Numbered from the stretch's first letter, positions 1 to 13,373 are shown. The stretch: 64,000 bases of DNA from Theobroma cacao (GCF_000208745.1 NC_030852.1:28662777-28726776), one strand, 5' to 3'. Notes: generated by a model from the sequence alone, not told the origin. A program made the numbers and translations.

Positions 1-1685
1 TTTGTGAGATAAAATCGTAAAATGATCAAATCAAAACAAATGATTCCGATCAAAACAAACAATACTATACGCTTTTAGCTTTTATGCTTTTATGGATTGT
101 GGTTTCTCTTTGGAAGAACAGAAGTGGAAAACGAGATTAGAGCTCAACCGAAAACATATGCATGCAAGGGAGGTACAAGTGGTGGAGACCGCCTCCGGAT
201 TAATTGTGCTAATCAGGGTTAGGCATAAGCTAGGGACAGGCCAGTTAAGAAGCTTGGAAAGGCATGTGGCTTCCTTATCGGCCCTAGTCTGTCTTTGTAA
301 TTGTATTTATAACCCCAATAGTAATTTTGTTGTATGGATTCTGAGTTAAAGCTTAGGAAGAAAGAAGCATGAAAAGGCAAAGCAAAATTCTCTGCTGTCA
401 TATGTTGCAAATATTAGATGCTATTTCCAGGCGTGAATGTGATGTTCTCAGCACTGACTTAACAGCTTCGAAATTTGATGTTTAGCAAAGTTATGAGACA
501 TGATAAGTCAAGATTCAAAAGTTTCAAAGCTGAAAACAAATCTTAGGTTCAAATTCAAAGGATGAAAACAGCAGGATGCTATATTATCAAGATGCTAAAC
601 GACACGATCCTGGTTAGAAGGTGGAATTCATTCCCTCCCACCATTTTGTACCAGGTTCATGTTGTGTGAAATCAGCTATAGGAATGCCTTTCTACTATTT
701 TACAATTATTTTAAGAAGATCGAGTGTTTAGATTTGAGACAGCTGATTCAGGAATGACCATCATCTTTTGTTTTTCCTGTTTCAACAGTTCAAACATTAA
801 CTACAGCACACAAATGACACAAAGTTGCCACAGAAACCCGTGAAATGTTGCGTATCAGCAGACACAGCAAGCATTGACAAAAGCCACTTGCTTGGGGAAT
901 TACATTAAGTTACCAACATGTGATTATGTTAGAAATTTGCTATTTCTATCTTCATGCACCTTTGTGGCGTCTATGGAGATTTCAAATCTTAAAACAGTAG
1001 ATGCAATTCCTCAAATCTTTTGTGTCTGAACTCAACACTGAGAAAAACCATTGCTGCAAGCATCATATATCACAAAGGTCCAAAAATGTTTAAGCGTATT
1101 GCAAGAACTTCCAGGTTCAAACTAGGAAATAAGAATCATACAAACCAAGGTTCTAAAAAAGATCAGTCAGCTTGCGCCGCTTAGGATAAAAATCCATGAT
1201 ATAAGAATGTTCATTAATGTTTTCCATGCACATTAGCTGTAGTACTCAAGTCATTTCTGAATCCACCTAAACAAGATTCTATCACCTGTAAATTAAAAAA
1301 AATGAAAAAATAAAAAATAAAAAAGAAAGAAACAAGGACAATTGACCATATATACAGTAATAATACAGATGCCTCTGCCAAAGGGGCGCAGATCATCAGA
1401 GAGACCTAAGACCTTCGTAACAAACATAATACACAATTAAGACAGTTCTCATCTATCTTCATTCAACCTCCTCTTATTTTGTTTATAGCATAAAAGGAAT
1501 ACATCAACCAAATAAAAAAGGGGGGAAAAAGGGTACATAAGCTAAGGTTCTAAACCAACCACAACAAGATTATGATCTTGGTGCTCTAACTAATGAGCAC
1601 AAGGACTATCCATTAAGAATACTGAGAATGGCCTTATCAAGTTGTAGAGATCTCACCTCTAAAGAGCAAACTCAGAAGGCTTAAA
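1..1685. other. Spacer and probable 3'-flank of the F-box gene; no gene recognised
   Basis: No reading frame here resembles a family I know. The open frames are short (85 residues or less) and lack splice or motif support. The part nearest 1685 is probably 3'-untranslated sequence of the minus-strand F-box gene. A purine-rich stretch lies near 1290-1330. The left edge may cut a neighbouring gene's untranslated region, but nothing shows this. Confidence 0.4.
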
Positions 1686-3066
1686 TCAAAGGGAAAGTGA
1701 GCTAACCTCGTCAGTTTTCCATAGCCCTTCTTCATACTTGTACCACCTCATAAGCCCTTCATCATTTCTTGTCCGCTGACACATGATGCATGAGTCTTTC
1801 ATGCATGTGATAAATTGACGTAACTGAGATGCCTTCTCAAGGATAGACTGATCAAGCTCCTCCATAATTCTTCTTGGGGCAGGAGGAGGTGGTATTTCTA
1901 TCAGAAGGCAATGAGATATGTTAAGCACTTCTAGGTTTTGTAAATTATCCAAGATGGAGATCAGGGCATCCTTCACAAGCATTGAGCAGCGGAGGCTCAA
2001 AACCTTTATCTTTGGTAGACAAGTTATTATCGTAGTGGCAAACAAAATGTCAAAAGGTCCCATCACCTTGAGTTCACTAAAATTCTTGCAATTATTGGCA
2101 ATTTCTTCCATGAGATATGGAGGGTTTGCTATGCTAGGCATTGTCAGGGATTCAAGATCCCGCCAGATGCGAATAGCTTTGCATATTCCAGTTTTCTTTA
2201 TTCTGTTCCAAGCTGGCATAACAAGCCGTCTCAGGCGTGGGCACCTGCAGTAAAGAAAGAAGATCACTTTCCAATGCATTCACCAAAATAGCATATAATT
2301 ATGAGGAGCATTGCACCGACACATTCTTCAACACCCCTCCCCCTCCCCCAAGAAGAAAAAAAAAAGAGCAATAGTTTGATCAGCGTAATGGCAGAAAAGG
2401 ACACTCATATATGCACTAGTTTCAATACCATTAGCAAATGCATTTTTAAACAAACACGATGTTAATTGACTGTTGAAACTCAAAGAAAATCATTAGATGT
2501 GCTCATTCGTAGGTAACAAATAATCCTTGTTAGCATCATCCTTCAAAGATTAATATGATATATCATAATATGTTTTTATTTCAAAGAGATAATCAAAAAC
2601 TCTAAACAAGAAAAGATGTTTCACTGACAAGATTGGTAATACCATCAGAAACCTTGAGAAGATTCTAAATAAGTAAAATTCACTAAAATTACCTTTCAGC
2701 AGTATAGGTCAATTGATCGTCACTCACATATAGATTGAAGTGAAAAATCAAGGTCATTATGTTTCCCCGGCTGAGACTCAAAGATATCTTCAAGATACGG
2801 GTCAATGTCTTGTCAGAACGAGCATCAACATATACATAAGGCTCCAATGGAATTTTAATAAAATTTGACCTCATCACTGATAAATCAAGTGTTTTCCATA
2901 GCATAGGATCACAACAAGCCATACGCCATGAACTGCAGACACTAGCAATGCCTGAAGTTAACTGAACGATGTCAAAAGACTGTAAGATCTTCACCAAGAC
3001 ATCAGCGTCCAAGTCCTCCCATCTCCAAGCAACAGAGTCACTTTCTTCCATTCCACAAGTTTCCAA
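1686..3066 (-). CDS. F-box/LRR-repeat protein (At3g48880-like)
   Basis: Two coding exons, 3066-2693 and 2244-1686, join with GT-AG borders and a phase-2 split codon into a 310-residue protein. Residues about 13-60 form an F-box (motifs WEDLDADVLVKIL, SVCSSWR and DPMLWKTLDL), which would bind the SKP1 adaptor of an SCF ubiquitin ligase. The rest carries leucine-rich-repeat-like segments (for example CPRLRRLVMPAW, LPKIKVLSLRC and LQNLEVLNISHC), presumably for substrate binding. The C-terminal part ends in a cysteine-containing segment and MRWYKYEEGLWK, which I recall as typical of the At3g48880 group. The substrate is unknown. A 5'-untranslated exon and a 1.8-kb leader intron appear to lie upstream. 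The final residues could change if a donor just before the stop is used, but the direct stop is simpler. Confidence 0.85.
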
Positions 3067-5110
3067 TATCTCCAGGGAGTTTCACAGCATCATCAAGCCT
3101 ACATAGACATGCACTATAGAAGGTTATTCTATTATATATAACTCATATTGAGGATGATATGAAACAATCAGCGCATAGAAATCTAAATCTGGTCCTCAGA
3201 AAAAAATCAAGGTAGATACATCACCTATTGTAGGCCAAGGATTATAAAAACTGTGTTCAGAAGCATTATAAACAGATTGTCTTGATGTTTTCCAAAATGA
3301 AGTCAAAGTCCAAAAAATGGAAAGATACTCCCAGCTGATTCCAGGCAATAAATTTCAAAATCATATGGAGAAGATAAAAAGGAAGCAAATATCCCAGGTC
3401 CAAAATTTCCATTTAAAGATGCCTAGCTATATAAGATAAGAAGAATCAAAATGCGATTAAACAAGTATGCACATGTGACCAACCACGAATCAAAATGTGG
3501 TCCAAGCCGCTTCCTACCATGTCAGAAAGCAGAATACATACATAAGAGAATGCATTTTATTCACACAAGTACAAGCACACATGTATAGGACAGCACCAGT
3601 AAGTGAGGCCCTGACCATAATGTGCTTCAAAAACTTCATGTCCCTTGTCTTTCATCCACACTCAGGAGATTATCAATCAATTGGACTCATGTGGAAAAAT
3701 GGACAATAAGTTGGCAGTGTCTAAAAATTTTAAAATTACCATTTCATCCAAAAAAATCTTAAATGTCCAAATTTGGCGACACATTTGAAGGTGTTCATGA
3801 ATTGATACCACATATTGGCCTTCTATAAAAGCATAAATAGATCAACTGTCATGTTAATGATAAATGTCATTTCTTAACATAAATTCAAAACAGAAGTAAA
3901 ACCTCCAGGGTTATCTACATTCAATCGCCATTGTAACACCAAGAAATCCTACATAACCAAACAGCTAATATCACATCATCCCCCATGATCTCACCCAAAT
4001 AATGGATCTTGGCTCTTGAGCTAAGGAATCAGGATTCTATATCCTACAAATGTCTCCCTATTATCTGTTCACATCCTAGCCCCACTCCCAACAATTAAGC
4101 ACAGTACCACTTGTAAATTTACATTTTATCCCTTTTTTGCCTTTTTCTCCCACCTCTCAACTTCAACCTACATATCAGAGGCATTCCAAGATTCAAGTCT
4201 TCCAGTCTCCCACCAGCATCATATTGTATTTCCTCCAACATAATCCAGATACTCTTTAATTATAACCAACTACGACATTACCAAGAAGCCATTCCATGGA
4301 AAGTAAGACTCTGGCTACAAGGGAAACACCTAGCACACCAAATAACTCTCAATTGGTCGAAATCATGCACCAAAGATTACGCATTGAATGACATATGAAT
4401 TGACTTAAAAGAATGAAATTTCCATCATCTTGCATTTCCTCTGACATAATCAAGATACTCTTCAAATTATAAAAGACTACGACATTACCAAGAAGCCATT
4501 CCATGGAAGTTAAGACTGAAAACAAGGGAAATACCTAGCACACCAAATATCTGTCAATTGGTTGACAGCATTGGCCAAAGATTACGCATTGAACTATCTT
4601 GTTCACTCTACGCAAGACAGAAAATTCCTTCCCAATAATAAAACTTTCAACTACAAGATCTAAATTCAACAATTTCAGTTCATAAGGACAGAAGCACATA
4701 AAATAGAACCAGCCTATGCAATTAAAAGGGACAACAATCGACAACATAATCAAGCTTTCATGCTTCAAGAAATCAATGTTCTCTCAATTTTAACGAGATC
4801 TTCCATCCTCTTAAAAGAAAAGATCCACGTTGATCTGACTTTCACCCCACACTCTCACAAACAACTATAATTATAAAAAAGAAAAACAAACATAGAACCA
4901 ATTACCTTAAGACAAAGATAACCTTGGCGTGGGGTGGGGGGTTCGGAATAGGAAGCTTGGTTCTCTTCTGGCCCCGAAAGTGGAAAGAGAAACGTTTTAT
5001 CTGAATTTCTCCGAAAGAAATGAAAGGGGTGCACTACCAGTCTAAACAGAGGATGAGAGAGAATCAGCTGCCAAAAACCCGACCAAGTGTTAAAATTACC
5101 CAAAGAGGCT
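3067..5110 (-). other. Predicted 5'-UTR with 1.8-kb leader intron of the F-box gene
   Basis: On the minus strand a good donor (AAG|GTAATT) sits at 4906/4905 and a good acceptor (TATGTAG) at 3100-3099, just above the start codon at 3066. This suggests a 5'-UTR exon ending at 4906, a leader intron 4905-3099, and a short second UTR piece 3098-3067. The upstream limit near 5110 is a guess. No coding frame in the intron is convincing. The splice prediction rests on consensus sites only. Confidence 0.5.
4217..4598. repeat. Imperfect two-copy tandem repeat, about 206-bp unit
   Basis: The unit starting at 4217 recurs at 4423. Both copies share blocks such as GACATTACCAAGAAGCCATT, CACCTAGCACACCAAAT (second copy with one change) and AAAGATTACGCATTGAA in the same order, with small indels and substitutions. 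The second copy fades out after about 4598. It lies inside the predicted leader intron of the F-box gene. Confidence 0.8.
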
Positions 5111-7229
5111 TCCCCTTTGTTTTTTTGTAAGTAGTTACCATAAAAGCATCCTAAAATTCCTTTCTTTTAACCTTTTGATTGTTTGGGGTACAATCTCGTA
5201 CATGTGCGCTCGGTTTTGTACAGAGGACGGATCGTTTGAGTTTGTGTCGGTGGTTCGATCACGTGCAGAACTGCCCCATCTATAAATTTCAACAGAGATT
5301 TTATTGCGACGGTGATTTCATGGGCTCGTACAGAGCACCAACCTGGTTTTGAGAGTAGCTTGAGTCTTTAGCAATTTTCTTTTTTAACCTTTTGGCGTTT
5401 AGCGTTTAATTCCTTATCAAAATCACAGCCAAAATCTTTATTTAGATTGCTGTAATTTCAAGCCGTTTATTCGAAAATATTTCTTGAAAGAATTGGTTTA
5501 ACAAATACACAAAATGTCTCAATAGTTCTTATATTCATGTGCTTTCTTCATTTTAATCTCTTTATTCTTATATTTTCTTCACTCTAATCTCTCTATTCAA
5601 ATCACCATAATTTAATTTTTTAATTTTAAAAATTATTTCAATTTAATCTTTTCAAAATTTTCCTTTCTCAACATTCTCTGTACTCACTCTGAATACTTTC
5701 TTGCAACAATTTTAACATTTTCAACATTTTCAACATTTTCCTTGCACAACAAGTTTTTGTCATTAGCTTCAAGTCTTTATGTTTAACTGTATATTATTTT
5801 TTTTTTCTTTTCTTTTTTCTCTTCTCACATTCTCCCGTAAGGATAAATCACCAATCACCAAACATTGTCGTCGATCATCGAACGCTAATCTTTGGTTGAT
5901 AGTCACCAATCGTGGTCATTGAATGCAAGCTGTCGATTTTCAGTCCTCGAAAGAGAAGATAAGAGAATAGAAAGAAAAAAATAAAAAAAAAAGAATAAGA
6001 GAAAAAAAAAAAAAAAAACAATATATCATTAAAAATAAAGGTTTTGAGTTTGTGGCAAAAAGCTTGTTATACTTGCAATCCAACAAATTAGACAGCATTT
6101 TACTTAGTAGTTAGTAGGTAAGGGAAGAGTAATAATGCACATACAAAAAAGTTTTTTTATATAAATAATTATTAAAACAAGTAAAAGAAAAAAAATTAAA
6201 ATCATAATTGATTGAAAATAAATAATCAATTAAGGGTTTGCTTATTTTGAAGTAAAATATTTTTTGAGAAATATTTTCAAGACTTATACTTGTTTGGAAG
6301 ATAAAAAATTAATTCCAAATGTAAAATATTTTACAGGTCAACAAGGTTGATCACGTAAGTATAAATTTTTGGAAAACATAAAAAACACTTTTATATTAAC
6401 TCTATAAGTATAAGTTTAATGAATATTAATATTTCATTTAAAATATTAATATTTAAATTATACAACACAATTAAAATTAAAATTTTTTTCAATGAAATCG
6501 TTCAATGCATAAATTTTTTTTTATAAATTGAATAAATCTTACTAATAATTATAATAAAAATTATTTAAATGATCATCATTTGATAAATATACATTTATAA
6601 TTGGTTTAAATCCTACTAATAATTATAACAAAAAATATTTAAATGATCATCATTTAATGAATACATATTTATAAATATATATTTTAGATATCTTGCACAA
6701 TTGATAAATATTTATATTTTTATAATTATGATAAAAAAGTGATGAGATGAAATTAAAAAAAAAATTAAAATTTATTTTCATTACAGATATGTGGTTAAAT
6801 GCTTTGAAAAATATCATTATTGATTTTATCTATTTTCATTTTCATTCTTAATTTTAATACTAAATTAGTGAAAATCAAATATCAATATTGTTTTGTAATC
6901 AACTTCTAACTCCACTATGGTGAAAAATATTTTTTATAAGATTATCCAAATAATAAAAAATATTTTCAACAGTTTATTCAAATAATATAAAAAATTAAAT
7001 TTTTTTATAAAATATTTTTGAAAAATTTTCTCCAACGAATCATTTTTCGGCTATTAAAAGAACCCTAAAGTATAACATAAATTACAACATAATTAACCTA
7101 TATATATATGTGTGTGTGTGTGAATAATCATTCTTGGGTATCTTTGTTGCTTATCATATGAATGCATTCTTTTTTCAACTAATTTAGTGAATAATTCTAA
7201 ATTCTATCTTTATTTTTTATAACGCCACA
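5111..7229. other. AT-rich spacer with small repeats; no gene
   Basis: Low-complexity AT-rich DNA containing poly-A/poly-T runs (for example around 6000) and a short TA/TG microsatellite near 7103-7122. A direct repeat of about 50 bp lies at 6541-6590 and 6611-6660, sharing the core AAATGATCATCATTT. The left part should include the promoter of the minus-strand F-box gene. I see no coding region. Confidence 0.5.
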
Positions 7230-7432
7230 GGTGATTCCTTCAAAAGCATTTGCTGAAACATCCTTATCCATGCCTCAAAGTTGTGGAGTTAATGGGGTTC
7301 GTCGGGGTTCCAGCCGAGACGGAGAGTCTCTTCCACTTGTTAGAGAATGCGCCATCACTGGGAAAGCTTGATCATATATGCTTTCCTCGTCTTTTGGGCA
7401 GCGAAGCATATCCTAAATTTCGGGGAAACTAA
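7230..7432 (+). pseudogene. FBD-domain fragment of an F-box/FBD/LRR gene
   Basis: The frame around 7250-7432 reads HPYPCLKVVELMGFVG followed by ETESLFHLLENAPSLGKL. This is the conserved core of the FBD domain found at the C-terminus of many plant F-box/LRR proteins (pattern LKxVEixGFxG then ExxLxxYLLENAxxLEKL). No F-box or LRR region lies upstream in the AT-rich spacer. A stop closes the frame 5' of the match if the acceptor-like CACAG at about 7230 is used directly, and the frame stops soon after the motif. It therefore looks like a stranded last-exon remnant. A rapidly evolving short gene is less likely. Confidence 0.65.
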
Positions 7433-8462
7433 AGATTATGAATTGGGGGAACTAGAAGCAGAGATACCAGGATATTAGTTTTTTAAGAATACTGTTTTCC
7501 TGTTTGTCATCTGAATATCTAAAGTACACCGGCCATCTTTTGTCATCATACACTGTCACCATGAGCTTAAAACGTTGGAGTGTCAGGAAACTTGGGGATT
7601 GGTAGGGCCTGGTCCAGCTTTTCAGTTCTTTGGTAAACCGAGAAAATGAATGATTTGTTTTGGAGCAGCAACATGAATTATTTTCTCCCATTTTCTTCTC
7701 ATCCAAACGTGGGTTGATCCCAACAAAGCATTACCGTCAGTCCGTCACCACGTCGCTTGGATAAATCTTTGTTTTGGTCATTGATCAGACACATCTGGAT
7801 TCTCCAAACGAATGTGTGTTAGAAGCGTACATACTTAAAAATAATGTTATTTAGATATATTTAAATAAAATTTTATTTTTTATTATATTTAATTAAAATT
7901 TTTAATTTTTATTCTGAAATAAATAATTTTTTGATTAATTATTATTAATAAAAATATCATGTATTATTTTATATCTGTATGATACTAGCATGATATTGAT
8001 GTAAAAAGTAAAATATAACATAAGATCATTTTATCGTATTAAATTAACATATCACATCATTATCAATTATAATATGTCAACATGTTATAATTATTAATTA
8101 TGATATGTTAGTATATCACGATAACGTTATGTAATATAAATGATAAATAATATTTGAATTAAATTAATTATAAATTATAAAAAAATATTTAATTTAAAAT
8201 AAAAATATAAGTGCTTATTGAATTTTTTCGAAAAACTTAAGGGTCTTTTAAATAATATATTTATTATTTAATTAATGAAAAAAGAATTTTGAGTTTGGCT
8301 GGGCTTGACTTAAAAGTCAAGACCTCAGCCCAAGCCTGGCGTGAAATTGGTTGACTACGGGCCAAGTTGTTAGCCCGGCCTAATAACTCGTATATCTCCC
8401 GCTTTCACTGTCTGTTTCAGTTCTTCCAACTCCTAAACAGGAAAAGGGGAAGCAGAGGGTGA
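7433..8462. other. Spacer with AT-rich MITE-like stretch and SEND1 upstream region
   Basis: From about 7835 to 8270 the DNA is extremely AT-rich, with internal complementary segments (for example TAACATATCA near 8045 and TGATATGTTA near 8100), as in a small non-autonomous transposon, though I cannot fix its ends. The last 150 bp before 8463 is more GC-rich and should be the SEND1 promoter/5'-UTR. It holds TCTCCCGC at 8395-8402, one mismatch from an E2F site. Confidence 0.4.
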
Positions 8463-11400
8463 ATGGGGGTGAAGAATTTGTGGGATATTTTGGAATCATG
8501 CAAGAAAACTTTGCCTCTTCATTATCTCCAGAACAAAAGGGTATGCGTAGATCTGTCTTGTTGGATGGTTCAGCTTCAAAACGTTAATAAATCTCATTGT
8601 CCCATGAACGACAAGCTGTATCTCAAGGGTCTCTTTCACCGTCTCAGGGCTCTCATTGCCTTGAATTGTAGCCTTATTTTTGTCACTGGTAAATTCCTAT
8701 TCTCTTCAGACTTTGATTCTAGTGAAATAGAATATATGTCTTCTTTCACAGTTGGAGACTTTTTGTAAATGGCAGCTTTCTAAAGGCTTTTTGAAGTTGG
8801 GGTTTTTACTGAGATACGGGTTTGCTGAGAATTTTGAATTTGTAATGTGAACGTTTAAATGTAGTGGCTGTTGCTTTTATTTTCTGAGGCAGTGGTCAAA
8901 TGAATAATGAGACCATAAATTTTCGAACTTCTCATGCTTTATCAAAATTTATACAATTGTTTTGATTTTTTAGTTTAGATAAATGGTGAAAGTTTAATTC
9001 ATTCTTTGGCATCTGGTAGATGGTTCAATTCCTGCCATCAAATTAGCTACATACAGGCGGCGCTTAAACTCAGGAAGTGAGGTAGAGAATCTGGTATGTC
9101 AGTTTTCACCGTATTTCATATCTCTCTTCTAAACCATTTCTGTTGCTATCTTTTCTCAAGAAGGTTTTCTTTTTACCAACTTAAGTAGTCGTTTAAGGCA
9201 GGCTACTCAAGAGGGGAAAAATTCACAGAAGTTGTCTTCACTTAGAAGGAATATGGGCTCTGAATTTTCATGCATGATCAAAGAAGCAAAAGTCCTTGGA
9301 TTAGCACTTGGGATTACGTGCTTAGATGGGTAATTTCCCATATTTTATGTAATTCAATATCTTTTGATAATGAACCCAGGACTAATTGATCCATCTCTTC
9401 TTCTTCCCATGAATTCAGGATTGAGGAAGCTGAAGCACAATGTGCATTATTAAACATAGAATCCTTATGTGTAAGTAGTTCTTTTTTTCTTGGTGAGTAC
9501 AATTGAAACACTATGATAAGGCACTCCCTTCATTTAGTTACTTTACTATCATCAGGATGGGTGTTTCTCTTCTGATTCAGATATCTTTCTTTTCGGCGCA
9601 AGAACAGTGTACAGAGACATTTGCCTTGGTGAGTGTGTGGGTAATATTTTTCCTTCTTGAGTTGTTTTACGGTATCATTCTGTAAGTATTAATCTCTCTA
9701 ACCATTTCATTTTTTGAATTAGGGGAAGGAGGTCATGTTGTTTGTTATGAAATGGCTGATATAGAGCAAAAACTTGGATTTGGAAGGAACTCCTTGGTAA
9801 TTTTCATCTTGGCTTCTGTCATGCACTAATAGTTAATTCTACTAAGTTTGCTAACTCATAATTCTGGGACTTTCAGATTTCTCTGGCCCTTCTTCTTGGC
9901 AGTGATTACTCTCAGGGTGTTCATGGTCTGGGTCCGGTATGTTTCAATAACAAATGCTTCTAATCTCCTGGTCAGTTGTTTTTGCTTATTGAACATGACA
10001 CCTGTCCTCCTTGCTAATATAGGGGTCAGCATGCCAGCTTGTTAAATCAGTTGGAGACCATGATATTCTTCAAAAAGTTGCATCAGAAGGACTGTCTTTT
10101 GCGAGGAACACAAAAAGTTCAAGGAAACAGGGTCAAGACAAGTGCAATGACAAGACAACCACATTGCATCATGAAGTGAGCATGAATGGTGAATAAAGAA
10201 ACCTTCCACTATTACATATTAGGTTATTACTAGCTTGTGTAGATATTGTTTCCAAATTTTATCAAGTTAAGGCTCCCTGGACAAAATGATCGAGCTAAAA
10301 GGGGAAGGGCCCTTTGCGAATAGCACTAGAATCAGAAAAATGCTTATTATATTGTGAGATGACTTCTATAAAGCACCTTAGTCCTATTAGTAAATATATC
10401 CTTATTTGTGAGAAGGTTTTGATTTCGTAGGAGAAAACAGCACTTGACCTATATAGCCTGATAGTGACTCAGACTACTATTCACAAGGATGCTGGTTGAG
10501 TGCTATTTAAACTTTAAGCTTGACATGGGTCGAGTAACATGTGCTCAGACTGATATAGCTAGTTATTCATAGAAGTCACCAATTTCAAATTGTTTTGACT
10601 TTTCAAATGGTTGTGATAGGAAGCAATCATAATTTACAAAGAGATAATCAGTATTTGCAAGTGGTGGAAGCATATATGAAGCCCAAGTGCCACTCAGCAG
10701 ATTCTGATGTAGTCAATAGGTAAAGTTATATACAACAGTTCTTTTTGTATAATTTTTTTTAAATAGTTTCTGCTAGTGGCAAAGCTTATACCAATACAAT
10801 GCACTTGTTGCAAAAAGCAGTTTTACTATATTCTTTTATTTACAACTTTGTGTTTTCTGTATTCTATCTCTCTACACCCTGTCTCAAAAAATTTACATGC
10901 ATACGAAAAGGATGAAATGAAGTTGATATTGACATGTGTGTGCACAGGGACATCTGCATGTTTGATGTAATCATGGATGGATGGGTGGGTGAGTGGAGTT
11001 TTTCTTATATTTCCTAGGGAAGAATAAATGGATTGATGGTCCAGCATAAGCATAAACTTAACATTGCCTCTCTCTAGTGTTAAGAACGTCTGACCTTTTC
11101 CTAGAAAAGAAATGGTGTTTAATAACTATCCCTAGGGCCTTATTTTTATTTGGTTGATTCTGTGTTAGTGTACATGTAGACCTTTCCAAAATGTTGGGAT
11201 AGTTAAGGATAAATCTTTAAGTGAAATATAGTTTCAGCTATTTAAGAGAACTGGGGTAATTTTGAAGCAAGGTCTGATTGTGTTTATACATGTGCTTCTG
11301 CTTATTTACTTCAATTGCTTTACTGAGAAAGGTTATCCTTGATTCTTAGTGGAAATCGAAATCTCCAAACATCTAAACTGAAAACTGAGTAGCCTACCTT

Positions 11401-13373
11401 AAGATGACTGATTGTTTGGATTGGGTCTAGTCAGCAGTTCTTTCGTTTTAGAAGCCAGCCTGTGAAGTTTTTTTAAACTGATTTATTCTTGTAGGGTTCT
11501 TGTGCAGCATCCATTTCAGCGCGAGCTACTTCAACAGCTATGTGCTCAGTACTTTGAGTGGCCTCCTGAGAAAACAGGTACTTTGTTCAAAAATTCACCA
11601 ACTACATGTGCAAAAGCACTTTGCATACAATATTTGCTATATGTTCATGAATGCATGCATACTTAGAAGTTAATATGCAGTTTGCACCAGTCATCTCATA
11701 GTGTATCAATTGCTCAGATGAATACATCCTTCCTAAGATTGCTGAAAGAGATTTACGACGGTTTGCCAAGTTGCGGTCAGCTTCGTCTCAATTGGGTGTT
11801 AACATTCCATTGAAGGAGGTATTATTACCATTTTACATCTTTATACAAATTCATTCTTGAACTTCTGCAAACCACCATTCTTGTTTGACTTGCTGCTTTT
11901 GAAAGATTTATTGCTTCTGAAGGACCTTTATTGGTCATTCATGTTGTGAACAAGCAATTGCTAGTGTCATTTTGAAAGTGTTCTAATTAGAAGAGTGTGT
12001 TTGGAGTTACTAATGATGTCAATGGACCTTTATGCTCTCCAATTCACTTTTAAAAGCTAATGATTTTGGATTCTAGTTACTAAGGAAATGGAGTGGACAA
12101 AGTGTTGAAGTACTTAAGTTACCTGTAAGCCTCCAGCTTGTGGTGTGATAATCAGAATATGTATCATAATCTCTTCTTGCGGTTTTGTACCATAAAGATT
12201 CTGTAGAGTACTAGAGTAGCATTTAAATCTCCATTGAGAAATCTGTATGATGTTGTTGATGTGGATCTTTAAAGTCTAGTATACCATTGGTAAACTTTCC
12301 CATTACAGATACCAGTCAAGTGTCCTGTATCAGTAATTATTAAGCACCGAAAAGTTCATGGAGAAGAATGTTTCGAGGTGTCGTGGGAAGAGCTAGATGG
12401 AATCAAAACCTCTGTAATTTCAGCAGATCTCATAAAGAGGTATGTTGCTGTTATCATTTGCTTATCAGTATGTGTTGATGTTAAGGTGGTACACAGGAAG
12501 CTAAAGTTTTTTATGTTTTTCATTCAATTTTCTTAAAATCTCTGCACAAAAAACAGTTAGAAAGGAAAAAGCCAGGGGTAAAATTAATGTTTCAGAATAA
12601 TGCCTTGAAAAAATATCCACAGAAGATTACTATGAATAACTGAGTGAATTTTGAGACCCTTTACTGTTTCTCACTTTGATCACTGCATCCTGCTATCCCA
12701 ACAAAATGGCCTTTTATATGTTATCTAATCTAACCTTTTAATAGCTCTCTCTTCCTTGATTTCTTCAAATATTTGGCAGCATTCTTACTTTTCTTCATCC
12801 TCCCTCCCGATCTGTTGTTTGGTCATTGAGGTATATTGTAAATAAATGATTTATTTCCTGTTCTCCCACAGTGCTTGTCCTGAAAAGATCACTGAGTTTG
12901 TTGACAGAAGAGCTCTAGAGAAGAAACATCACCGTAAATCAAGACCAAAGAAATCAGAACAAAAATGTTCTGTGGCAGAAATAGATCTGAAACTCCAAGA
13001 TCTGTTGCTTGACATCGAGTTAGGAAGCAAGTCCATTCCCATTGCTTCAAGAGAAGTTATATCAGGCAAAATGACCATGGCAACTGAGGGTAATTTCGTA
13101 AACCTAGATCCTGAGGTTATTTTGGAGTCAGAAGGCAATGCTGATTGCAAAGCTGTAAGGTTATGCCCACAAACTGGTATGACTGCTCCAAAGCATGAAG
13201 TTATTGATCTTTCGAGCCCCTCTCCGCAAGTGCAGTCCCAGAATGTTCCCAGATGCACTGACGTTAGTGTAATTGATTTGAGTGACTCAGAAACTGAGAG
13301 GTCACCTGAACATGTGAAGAAAGCAAGAGAGCTTAGATTGTTTCTGGCCAGTATTCGAGATGACATTCATTGA
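8463..13373 (+). CDS. SEND1: Flap endonuclease GEN-like / SEND1 Holliday-junction resolvase
   Basis: Thirteen exons (8463-8688, 9020-9093, 9202-9329, 9419-9470, 9556-9628, 9723-9796, 9877-9936, 10023-10188, 10620-10719, 11495-11577, 11718-11818, 12309-12439, 12872-13373) join in frame into 589 residues, close to the roughly 600 of Arabidopsis SEND1. It is a Rad2/XPG-family nuclease that cuts branched DNA such as Holliday junctions during repair and telomere maintenance. The XPG-N region begins MGVKNLWDIL with acidic D30 in VCVDLS. The XPG-I block has EEAEAQC (about 145-151) and DGCFSSDSD (about 161-169). The helix-hairpin-helix start is LLLGSDYSQGV with D219. All metal-binding acidic residues look intact. 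Residues about 380-433 match the GEN1-type chromodomain. The tail (434-589) is low complexity and holds two SUMO-interaction-like motifs. It ends tail to tail with MSH3. Confidence 0.93.

Noticed and set aside
8998..9030. GGTTCAATTCC resembling a tRNA T-loop
   Set aside because: It is part of SEND1 exon 2 and no acceptor stem or anticodon arm surrounds it.
12929..13366. 145-residue antisense frame opposite the last SEND1 exon
   Set aside because: Shadow of the coding exon on the other strand; no motif, and the sense frame continues a conserved protein.
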